Assembly: GCF_007859735.1 (NCBI RefSeq)
Contig: NZ_SIHI01000035.1
Coordinates: forward strand, 1 to 34,262
Direction: 5' to 3'
DNA length: 34,262 bases
Source: Thalassoglobus neptunius
Lineage (GTDB): Bacteria; Planctomycetota; Planctomycetia; Planctomycetales; Planctomycetaceae
The notes below the pieces were generated by a model that saw only the letters and a list, made by a program, of their open reading frames with translations, did not search any database and was not told the DNA's origin. This document shows, one piece after another, positions 8,554-15,341 of this stretch; within the stretch, counting starts at the first letter, position 1, and the number at the start of each line of letters is the position of its first letter. The position numbers and the translations under genes are program-made.

Positions 8554-9552
8554 CTATTTCAAGTCGACGACTGCTTCACCAGCACCCACAACTCGAGCTG
8601 TAACAATTCGGTTGGATTCGAGATTTTTAACACGAATCAGTTGCCCGACGCGTCCTGTCTGCATCGCCTGAGCGCGGGGAACGACGAACCTCAAACCTCG
8701 AGTTTCGGCAACCAGCCGAACAGCATCTCGAACGTGGATGACGACATCCCTGTTCACAGGTTGAACATCCACCAAGTCATCAACGGTGACGACCGTCCCA
8801 GCTTCAACCATCTTCACCGTCCGCTTGCCGATCACCTGCTCGAACGTAGGCGATTGGAGACCTCCGAAATCGAAAAGCGACTTCATCTCAAACATTTCTG
8901 GACTCACTATTTCATCGCGAGGAATGTCCATTCGGGCAGTGAGAACTCTACGTTGACGGGATATCACCATCGGAACACGATCGGACCAAATCAGGTCCTC
9001 ATCACATAATGCTCGCACTTGCACCAATCTTCGTCCCCAAATTTGATGGCGGGGAAATTCAAAGTCGAAGCGAAGCGGAGTCTCCGAAGGAACTTCCGGT
9101 CGACGTCCCCGAAAGACAGGTTGAATCACTTTCACTTGCACGTCGTCCGGGGAACAACCAGAGATGCGAGCCACTTCCAAACGTGCTGATTGCTCCAGAC
9201 TCGCCTCCGTCAACTCGGCCGATTCAATCCGCTGCACCTGACATTCCGTCGCTCCAACAAGAACGATCCCACGGTCGACCGAACACAACGCCAGGCGTAA
9301 ATCAATCAGTCGTCGATCGAGAGTAATGGTCGATCCGCTTTGCTCGACCTGACAGAGATCAATGTGTCTTAATTCCTCAGGGAGTAACTCGGGAGCAGTA
9401 TCAACAACATCAACGAGTCTCACGACCGGCTGAAGGACTTTAACATCAGGCAGAAGCCGAAGACACAACGGCGCGTCTTGCTGCGCATGAGCCAAATTCA
9501 CCATCCCGATCATGTTGGCCACAAGCGTGACTACCCAGATAGGTTTCAGCAT
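8554..9552 (-). CDS. flgA: P-ring assembly chaperone FlgA
   Basis: FlgA is a periplasmic chaperone that helps FlgI assemble. From ATG 9552 the protein has 332 residues. A signal peptide (MLKPIWVVTLVANMIGMVNL ending near AHA) is followed by a long N-terminal part. The C-terminal half holds the SAF-like domain: VLTARMDIPRDEIVSPEMFE, then QVIGKRTVKMVEAGTVVTVDDL, and the final beta domain GRVGQLIRVKNLESNRIVTARVVG. A perfect AGGAGG before this ATG decides the start; the longer in-frame version would overlap flgG and has no such site. It lies 52 bp after flgG and 43 bp before flgH, the usual rod-ring order. Confidence 0.92.
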   Translation of the reverse strand: MLKPIWVVTLVANMIGMVNLAHAQQDAPLCLRLLPDVKVLQPVVRLVDVVDTAPELLPEELRHIDLCQVEQSGSTITLDRRLIDLRLALCSVDRGIVLVGATECQVQRIESAELTEASLEQSARLEVARISGCSPDDVQVKVIQPVFRGRRPEVPSETPLRFDFEFPRHQIWGRRLVQVRALCDEDLIWSDRVPMVISRQRRVLTARMDIPRDEIVSPEMFEMKSLFDFGGLQSPTFEQVIGKRTVKMVEAGTVVTVDDLVDVQPVNRDVVIHVRDAVRLVAETRGLRFVVPRAQAMQTGRVGQLIRVKNLESNRIVTARVVGAGEAVVDLK

Positions 9553-9604
9553 TACAATGCCTCCTGAGTCGCTGAGTTTAATTTCAGTCCATCGGCAAGC
9601 GAAA

Positions 9605-10402
9605 TCACCGAACAATTTCTGAGGAAGTCGACAGCATTTCGTCTCCCGCCCGAATCGCTCGGGAATTGACTTCGTAAGCTCGTTGCGCACTGATTAACGA
9701 AATGAGTTCCGTCACGACTTCGACATTGGAACCTTCGAGGAACCCCTGACGAATGATCCCCAAACCATCCTGACCGGGTACTCCTAGAACTTCGTCTCCT
9801 GAGGCAGGTGTCGCGGCATATAGATTCCCTCCCTCACTTGAAAGTCCCGCCGAGTTCAGGAATCGCGCTAGCTGTAATTGTCCGAGTTGGACAGCGTTCT
9901 CCGTCACACCGGAAACGATCCCCGTGACAGTTCCGTCTTCACCGATGCTCAACTTGCTCAGACTAATCCCGTCCTGGATTGTGATGCCAGCATCGAGCAG
10001 ATATCCGTTCGCCGTCACCAGCTGGCCGTTTCCATCGATTCGAAGTGCGCCATCGCGGGTGTAACGAGTATCTCCATTCGGCATCAAGACTTTGAGAAAC
10101 CCCTCGCCTTCAATCGCGATATCAAGCGAATTCCCAGTTTGCTCCAACGTCCCGGGCGTGAAGATTTTCGTCGTTCCACTTGTTCGCACTCCGCTGCCTA
10201 GCTGCAACCCCGTTGGCGAAACCTGTCCCTGTGCGACCTCTGTCCCCGGCTGTTCGAGAGTCGTGTACCTTAGATCTGCGAAGTTTAGATAACTTCTCTT
10301 AAATCCTGTTGTATTCACGTTCGCGAGATTATTCGCAGTATTATCAAGAAGCAGTTCCTGTGCTTTCATCCCTGTAGCACTTGTATAGAGCGAGCGAATC
10401 AT
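9605..10402 (-). CDS. flgG: Distal rod protein FlgG
   Basis: FlgG forms the distal rod. The 265-residue product is typical in size and sequence. It starts with MIRSLYTSATGMKAQELLLD, followed by NTANNLANVNTTGFKRS. The middle has LDIAIEGEGFLKVLMPNGDTRYTRDG. The C-terminal helix motif is IIRQGFLEGSNVEVVTELIS with ISAQRAYEVNSRAI. It begins 2 bp after the flgF stop, so the two are very likely translationally coupled. No anomaly is visible. Confidence 0.96.
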   Translation of the reverse strand: MIRSLYTSATGMKAQELLLDNTANNLANVNTTGFKRSYLNFADLRYTTLEQPGTEVAQGQVSPTGLQLGSGVRTSGTTKIFTPGTLEQTGNSLDIAIEGEGFLKVLMPNGDTRYTRDGALRIDGNGQLVTANGYLLDAGITIQDGISLSKLSIGEDGTVTGIVSGVTENAVQLGQLQLARFLNSAGLSSEGGNLYAATPASGDEVLGVPGQDGLGIIRQGFLEGSNVEVVTELISLISAQRAYEVNSRAIRAGDEMLSTSSEIVR

Positions 10403-10404
10403 AT

Positions 10405-11145
10405 TTAGTTTCCTCCATCAGCTTGAGTATGACGCTGAATCGCGTCTGTGAGAGTTTCCAGTGACCGAGCAGCGGCTTCGTGACGTCGTTGACTCGAAAT
10501 CATGTCGACCAATTCACGAGTCACCGAAACGTTCGACTGTTCCAGAAACCCCTGGCGAATGGTCGAGTCAGCAATCGTTGGCCGTTGGCCTCCCCGATTC
10601 GCAAACAAGGTCCCCCCTGAAGGAGTCAGTTGCTGCAAGTCAGGGAAGGTCACTGCCTTAACCCGACCAACGAGTCTCTGCCCGGAGAAGAGACGCCCAT
10701 CTTCCTGAACGGCTAATTCGTCCAAACTGGCTGGGAGCGAGAAAGACAACCGCCCTTGCGTCCCCTGAACCACATAGCCTTCGTGAGTGACAAGTGTTCC
10801 CTCATCATCGAGTCGAAAACTCCCATTCCGGGTGTATCGCAGGCCGTCCGGAGTTTCGACTTCAAAAAACTCTTCACCCTCAATTGCCAGATCGAGCGGA
10901 ACTCCTGTCGGCTTGGACTGCCCCGGAGTAAAGTCGATGCTGAGATTCCCACCTCGCAATCCGGGCAATGATCGTGCGGCAAGCTGTTCTCGAGTCTCAT
11001 GAACCGAATCGTCAAACGTGCCTTGACGCATCTGCATTCGACGATGCCCGGGAAGCTGGGCATGAGCAAGATTGTGAGCGATTGCTTCATGATGTCGCGC
11101 CGATGACTCCATCGCGACCGCTGAGCTATATAGACCATGTAGCAT
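10405..11145 (-). CDS. flgF: Proximal rod protein FlgF-like (first gene of the flg operon)
   Basis: This is a 246-residue axial protein related to flgG. It begins MLHGLYSSAVAMESSARHHE with IAHNLAHAQLPGHRR in place of the usual NNLANVNTTGF. It has the central motif PLDLAIEGEEFFEVETPDGL and RYTRNGSF, and ends with IRQGFLEQSNVSVTRELVDM plus ISSQRRHEAAARSL. FlgF forms part of the proximal rod. The diverged N-terminal motif and smaller size than flgG support flgF over a second flgG. I chose ATG 11145 because AAAGGA precedes it; an upstream in-frame ATG at 11166 lacks a site. A sigma-54-type promoter lies about 140 bp upstream on the same strand. Confidence 0.85.
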   Translation of the reverse strand: MLHGLYSSAVAMESSARHHEAIAHNLAHAQLPGHRRMQMRQGTFDDSVHETREQLAARSLPGLRGGNLSIDFTPGQSKPTGVPLDLAIEGEEFFEVETPDGLRYTRNGSFRLDDEGTLVTHEGYVVQGTQGRLSFSLPASLDELAVQEDGRLFSGQRLVGRVKAVTFPDLQQLTPSGGTLFANRGGQRPTIADSTIRQGFLEQSNVSVTRELVDMISSQRRHEAAARSLETLTDAIQRHTQADGGN

Positions 11146-11228
11146 ACGGAATCCTTTCCGTTTCAACCGGTTGTTAAAACCTTGACAGCTCTCGGAGTGT
11201 TGAACGGATCACCACCCGGTCGCTGCTC

Positions 11229-11272
11229 GTGCATGGGTGACCGAGAATTCAAGTTCACGACCACTCATGCAC
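11229..11272. repeat. Inverted repeat in the flgF leader
   Basis: The arms gtgcatgggtg (11229-11239) and cactcatgcac (11262-11272) pair over 11 positions, with one mismatch that is a G-U pair in one RNA strand. The loop is 22 nt. It begins right at the predicted start of the flgF transcript, so it would form a 5' leader hairpin; it could equally be a protein-binding site. Confidence 0.6.
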
Positions 11273-11282
11273 CAGTGCTGCT

Positions 11283-11300
11283 ATGCAGTTGCTGTGCCAA
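11283..11300 (-). promoter_or_regulatory. Sigma-54 promoter facing the flgF operon
   Basis: The minus strand reads TTGGCACAGCAACTGCAT. This matches the sigma-54 consensus TGGCAC-N5-TTGC with only one change in the -12 box (CTGC for TTGC). The GG at 11298-11297 and the GC at 11286-11285 have the required 10-nt spacing. Transcription would begin near 11273, about 128 nt before the flgF start codon. A sigma-54 activator gene is present in the same window at 28476-29504, which supports use of this promoter for the flg operon. Confidence 0.75.
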
Positions 11301-11344
11301 GTAAAGCATGAACGAAATGAGCAGTTCGTTGAGTTAGGAAAACT

Positions 11345-11393
11345 ATTGGGCTCGTGACTTTCCTGAGGAATGTTCCGCTTCTAAGAGCCCAAT
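11345..11393. repeat. Perfect 9-bp inverted repeat, divergent region
   Basis: The arms attgggctc (11345-11353) and gagcccaat (11385-11393) are perfect reverse complements with a 31-nt loop. It lies 45-93 bp upstream of the sigma-54 promoter (seen from flgF), a distance at which activators can bind, but no binding protein can be named. Confidence 0.5.
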
Positions 11394-11398
11394 GGAAA

Positions 11399-11438
11399 GA
11401 GGGAAACTCTTTCCCCAAACGCGGAATTTGTTTCCCTC
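11399..11438. repeat. Second perfect 9-bp inverted repeat, divergent region
   Basis: The arms gagggaaac (11399-11407) and gtttccctc (11430-11438) are perfect reverse complements around a 22-nt loop. They lie directly beside the previous inverted repeat, about 100-140 bp upstream of the sigma-54 promoter. They are candidate sites for the sigma-54 activator; this is inference only. Confidence 0.45.
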
Positions 11439-11714
11439 AGCTTCCATGATGAGCGACTCGATTCGATTGCCTCGTTCGCGAATGTTTTCATTCACTTCTG
11501 AAGGTGTTTCCGTTCACGCTGAGAGCAAAACCACCCGGGTCTCTGCCCCATTCAACCGGAATAGCTTTCCTGAATCCCCTCTTCGTCAAGGTTTGCAAAC
11601 GCTCAGCCCGATTCCTTCTTTCAGCTCGTCTTGGTAATCGTCGAGCCGGCACCGCAACGATTCAGGTGTCCAGTCGATGTCGTGAATGGCCTTAGCTAGT
11701 CAAAGTTTGCTGCC

Positions 11715-12230
11715 ATGGAACGAGGTGACAATGTTACTTCCGAAAATACTCCGCCAAAGACATTCCGCATGGGACGGTTTTCACCGTGGATCATTTTGCT
11801 CGCAGCTGTGTCAGGAGGAGCAGTCCCCTTCCTCAGCCCATTGATCGGCGGCCTGCCTTCCGACCTTTCGCCCACGAATCTCACAGACTCCAAGAGCGAA
11901 GACTCCTCACGTGTCACTTACGTCCCTTTTGGGGAAGTGACTGTGAATCTCGACGAAGGGAGGATGAACCGATACCTCCGACTTAAAATGGCTCTCCAGG
12001 TTCTTCAAGACGACCGTGAGAGTGTCGAGGACCTCGTTGAATCTCGTTCGCTGGAGTTAAAAAACTGGCTTCTCAGCCATTTATCAGACAAGAACCTGAA
12101 CGACATCCGAGGCAAAGTTGGTCAAAACCAATTGCGTCGAGAAATTCGGAACCAGTTTAACTCCATTCTCTTTCCGAACGGCCGCGACCGTATCAATGAC
12201 ATCCTGTTCGAAGAATTCAATGTCCAATAA
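11715..12230 (+). CDS. fliL: Flagellar basal body-associated protein FliL
   Basis: FliL is an inner-membrane protein that surrounds and stabilises stator units. The 171-residue product has a short cytoplasmic N-terminus and one membrane segment (FSPWIILLAAVSGGAVPFL). The periplasmic domain follows: YVPFGEVTVNLDEGRMNRYL, then LKMALQVL and the C-terminal IRNQFNSILFPNGRDRINDI. The start is not certain. ATG 11715 has no clear ribosome-binding site. GAGGTGA stands inside the gene before an out-of-frame ATG at 11731 that gives no membrane segment, so I keep 11715. It is the first gene of the rightward operon, and its stop overlaps the next start by 11 bp. Confidence 0.88.
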   Translation: MERGDNVTSENTPPKTFRMGRFSPWIILLAAVSGGAVPFLSPLIGGLPSDLSPTNLTDSKSEDSSRVTYVPFGEVTVNLDEGRMNRYLRLKMALQVLQDDRESVEDLVESRSLELKNWLLSHLSDKNLNDIRGKVGQNQLRREIRNQFNSILFPNGRDRINDILFEEFNVQ

Positions 12231-13136
12231 CGTCTCCATAGATCCCCCGATCATTGAACCTGCGGACTTCGATAAGCCACGGCGCCCGAAACAGGTTCTC
12301 TTAAAGATGCTGAACCAATGGCTCGCCGAGACCACCGCTCGAGTTACCGAGTCATGGATGAGCGTTTGCACACATCCTATTCAACTAGGAGCACAATCCA
12401 TTGAAATCATTGGCGATGAGACCGCACGAAAGTCGCTTCCAGAAGATGGTTATGCAATCGCTTTGAGTCTCGGTTCGGAACAGTCCACCGGGTTCTTATG
12501 CATTGCCAAACGTCAGATCTGGATGTTGCTCGCAGACCTTTTGAATCTGAATCCCGATGAGCTCCCCCATGATCGTTCTCCCACGCAAACCGAACGGTCG
12601 ATGCTCGAAATTTTAATTGAAATGTACGTTTCCGGGCTCGCAGCTGCGTGGCCTGGTGGTGGTGACCTTCCCTGTCAATTCGACGAACTCATCGAACGTC
12701 CCCACCGAAAACGAATTCGGGGTCACATAGCGCATGGATCAAAGGCACTCAAACTGTCACAAGTCGTTTTGGCCTGTCAGAGATCTTCTGGCTGTTCCCG
12801 AAATCTCCGATTGAGAACTGGGTCGACGATTCCATTGATGGTTGTGCCACCTCCGGAGGAAGAACATCCGGAGATCTGATTCATTTAACCGAACAGATTC
12901 CATTCGCGATAAGCGTCGAGCTGGGAGAGTTATCGTTAAGTATGACCGAAATTACGGAGTTGAATATCGGCGACACTCTCCTTCTGGATCAGTCCGTCCA
13001 TCAACCGTTGACTGCACACATCCAAGGACACCCAAAGTGGAAAGGTCGGCCCGTCCGACGCGGTCATCAACTGGCGTTTCAAGTCACAGAACTCGTCGAT
13101 CCAAGTTACCGCACTGAGCCTTCGCAACAACGATAG
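12220..13136 (+). pseudogene. fliM: FliM-like C-ring switch protein, frameshifted
   Basis: FliM sits in the C-ring at the base of the motor. The first frame (from ATG 12220) shows a FliM-type middle domain: TQTERSMLEILIEMYVSGLA, AAWPGGG and CQFDELIERPHRKRI. It would end at 12879 (219 residues). From about 12771 the family pattern continues in another frame: FGLSEIFWLFPKSPIENWVD, then the SpoA domain PFAISVELGELSLSMTEITE up to FQVTELVDP. One extra T in the run at 12767-12770 would join them as LSQVVFGLSEIF, a 305-residue protein. No N-terminal CheY-binding motif (EIDALL type) is present. The break may be a real mutation, a sequencing error in the homopolymer, or less likely slippage during expression. 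It lies between fliL and fliN, as expected for fliM. Confidence 0.75.
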
Positions 13137-13361
13137 ATCGTCTCATCGATTCAATGCGGCACAGCAACCACAAACGGCAGCATACCAGTCCTTCATTTTA
13201 CCTGATTCCAGTTTGACCTCCTCAGCTTTCTAACAAGTAGATTCGAGAGGTCTGACACAGATACTTCATCCAAAATCACACCTGCAGGTTCCCATGATCA
13301 GCAATCTGCATTCCCCGTCGACTATCCGGCTCGCCCCACAGTTGAGACAGCCGCATCGCGA

Positions 13362-13619
13362 TTGCCTCTCAAGATGTTCCACGATGTTCAGGTCCATGTT
13401 TCCGTCGAGCTGGGCAGATCGCGAATGACCATTCATGAACTGCTTCAATTGGGCGAAGGAAGCGTCATCGAACTTGACCGCAACGTGAGCGAACCAGTGG
13501 ACATTATCGCACAAGGTGTTCGCATTGCCCGCGGAGAAGTTTGCATCGTCGAGGACCACTACGCCGTCCGACTCACCGAAATTGAATCAGATGCAAACCC
13601 TACAATTCTCGATTCTTAG
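13362..13619 (+). CDS. fliN: C-ring switch protein FliN (SpoA domain)
   Basis: FliN forms the lower C-ring and helps receive export cargo. The product has one complete SpoA domain: MFHDVQVHVSVELGRSRMTI, HELLQLGEGSVIELDR, VDIIAQGVRIARGEVCIVED and VRLTEI. The start is unclear. TTG 13362 and ATG 13374 are both in frame and neither has a good ribosome-binding site. The frame stays open upstream to 13206 and would encode a plausible linker (SDTDTSSKITPAG), but contains no ATG, GTG or TTG there. The protein may have lost a longer N-terminus or may use a rare start. It follows the broken fliM-like gene. Confidence 0.85.
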   Translation: MPLKMFHDVQVHVSVELGRSRMTIHELLQLGEGSVIELDRNVSEPVDIIAQGVRIARGEVCIVEDHYAVRLTEIESDANPTILDS

Positions 13620-13803
13620 TGCTAACTCCACAACTACTACTAAGAGTTATTAACTTGCATCCACTCTAAACGATTTCACCACCATAAATACGCTCCCGAA
13701 GACATATCAAAACCAATAATCAATCTCACAGCACAGCGCACCACTCAGCACCAATCTCCACACAGTCTATCTGCTCTGCGAATTTTCTGGATGAGCGTCC
13801 CCC

Positions 13804-14577
13804 ATGATTCGAGTGACATTCTCAATGCGACGATCATTTCCGGTCCCAATCATCGCTGCTCTGTGGATCATGACTGCTCTCCTGGCTGGCCCACTCTCTC
13901 GTGGATACGCCGAAAGCTATTCCGTCTGGAGAGCAATTGATCCTGAAACCGACATCGACTCACTCTTCACGCCGCCAGGAGTTGCTCTCGTCAATCCAGA
14001 TCCGGGACTGATTGAGGCCGCTGCAGCCCCCATTCAGCAATCAACACAACAATCAACTTCTCGCGACTCCGTCTCCACTGAGGAGCAGGAAATCAGCGAC
14101 ACACCATCCGACAACGAACTCGACCAGCCCGAAGATGCGTCCAACCCCGCCAGCGATGCCCAATCCCGGGTCGAGTCTGAGCAGTTTGCTTCACTCGAAA
14201 ACTTTTCTCCATCAATATTGAGCTCTTCTGATAGTCAATTGAATCAACACTTTCCCGACCTTTGGACTCTCATTCCGATGACGAGTGTTGTTCTCGTCAT
14301 GGCATTGGCGGCAGCTTCTTTAGTGAAGTGGTACCAATCTTCCCGCCCAATGGTGGATCAACAACGAGTGGTCCGACAAGTGGAAACACTAACGATCGGG
14401 GCTCGGGAGCGTTTGCATCTGGTCGCTGTCCACGATGAAAACTTCCTGGTCGCCGTCGACACCCATGGAATCAAGTCCGTGACAGTTGTTCCGAGTTGGG
14501 CACGAGGAATTGATCCCGATTCAATCGTTGCTCCTGTCGAGAAAACTTCCGATCAAGGACCCTTCGATGCTTGCTGA
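13804..14577 (+). CDS. fliO: Flagellar export-gate assembly protein FliO
   Basis: FliO assists assembly of the FliP complex in the inner membrane. The 257-residue product begins with a hydrophobic signal-like segment (about residues 15-36). A long acidic, low-complexity stretch rich in Ser, Glu and Asp follows. A membrane helix (about 155-175, MTSVVLVMALAAASLVKWYQ) comes next, then the FliO cytoplasmic domain: VETLTIGARERLHLVAVHDE followed by FLVAVDTHGIKSV. The extended pre-membrane region is longer than in enterobacterial FliO, as in other phyla with an N-terminal signal. Its end overlaps fliP by 11 bp. The 184-bp gap before it shows no clear promoter. Confidence 0.8.
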   Translation: MIRVTFSMRRSFPVPIIAALWIMTALLAGPLSRGYAESYSVWRAIDPETDIDSLFTPPGVALVNPDPGLIEAAAAPIQQSTQQSTSRDSVSTEEQEISDTPSDNELDQPEDASNPASDAQSRVESEQFASLENFSPSILSSSDSQLNQHFPDLWTLIPMTSVVLVMALAAASLVKWYQSSRPMVDQQRVVRQVETLTIGARERLHLVAVHDENFLVAVDTHGIKSVTVVPSWARGIDPDSIVAPVEKTSDQGPFDAC

Positions 14578-15256
14578 TTCTCTGACAAATGTCACAACTG
14601 AAATGCTCCGCTCAGAAGCTTTTCAGTCAACGTCACCTCATCTCAAGGTCGCACTCTTCCTTGGAGCGATGGCGTTTCTCTCGTCTGCGCTGGTGACGAT
14701 GACTGCTTTCACGAGAATCGTCATTGTGCTTTCCTTCGTCCGAAGAGCACTATCGACACAGGAAATCCCACCAACACAGGTGATTCTTGGGCTCTCATTG
14801 TTCCTAACGCTTTTCGTCATGGGCCCCACTCTCACAACACTTGAGCAGGAAGCGGTGACACCATACCTCCAGGAAAGCATCTCGGGCGAAGTTGCCTGGA
14901 CCAGAGGTAGCGGAATTCTGAGTCAATTCATGCTCTCACAGACAAGAAAGCAAGACCTGCTGCTCATGATGGATCTCGCCGATGTTCGATCCATTGAATC
15001 TCCCGAAGATGTCCCACTTCGTGTACTCGTTCCGTCGTTCGTAATTAGCGAGTTAAAGACCGCCTTTATCATGGGATTCTGTATCTATCTCCCATTTGTT
15101 CTGATCGACCTTGTTGTCTCCGTCATTCTTATGGCCTTGGGAATGATGATGATGCCCCCAGTGGTGATTTCCACTCCCTGTAAACTTCTTCTTTTTATTC
15201 TAATCGACGGCTGGAGCCTAATTGTCCGCTCTCTCAGCTTGAGTTTTCAAACTTAG
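14567..15256 (+). CDS. fliP: Export-gate protein FliP
   Basis: FliP is the main ring-forming subunit of the flagellar export gate. The 229-residue product has the family landmarks: FLSSALVTMTAFTRIVIVLS, then FVRRALSTQEIPPTQVILGL, and near the end VPSFVISELKTAFIMGFCIY with LGMMMMPPVVISTPCKLLLF. Four membrane helices can be placed. I chose ATG 14567 because it gives the expected N-terminus and overlaps the fliO stop, suggesting coupling. Normally fliQ, fliR and flhB come next, but here the following gene is flhA. Confidence 0.95.
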   Translation: MLADSLTNVTTEMLRSEAFQSTSPHLKVALFLGAMAFLSSALVTMTAFTRIVIVLSFVRRALSTQEIPPTQVILGLSLFLTLFVMGPTLTTLEQEAVTPYLQESISGEVAWTRGSGILSQFMLSQTRKQDLLLMMDLADVRSIESPEDVPLRVLVPSFVISELKTAFIMGFCIYLPFVLIDLVVSVILMALGMMMMPPVVISTPCKLLLFILIDGWSLIVRSLSLSFQT

Positions 15257-15341
15257 CTGTATACCCGACAAACTTCCATTAACTCCCCTTTGAGTTCTGC
15301 ATCAATCCCAGAAGTCCTAAGACCAGAACTACCCCACCACA

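Larger units (their letters stand above)
11146..11714. other. Divergent control region between flgF and fliL
   Basis: This 569-bp stretch has no convincing gene; the short open frames in it show no recognisable protein. It must carry promoters in both directions. On the minus strand it holds the sigma-54 type promoter described separately. It also has three long inverted repeats with 22-31 nt loops. Towards fliL I find no good promoter of any named type. The ribosome-binding site of fliL is also weak. Confidence 0.7.

Noticed and set aside
11632-11656. TTGGTAATCGTCGAGC facing fliL, with GG and GC at correct spacing
   Set aside because: Apart from the invariant GG and GC the boxes match poorly, so it is probably chance.
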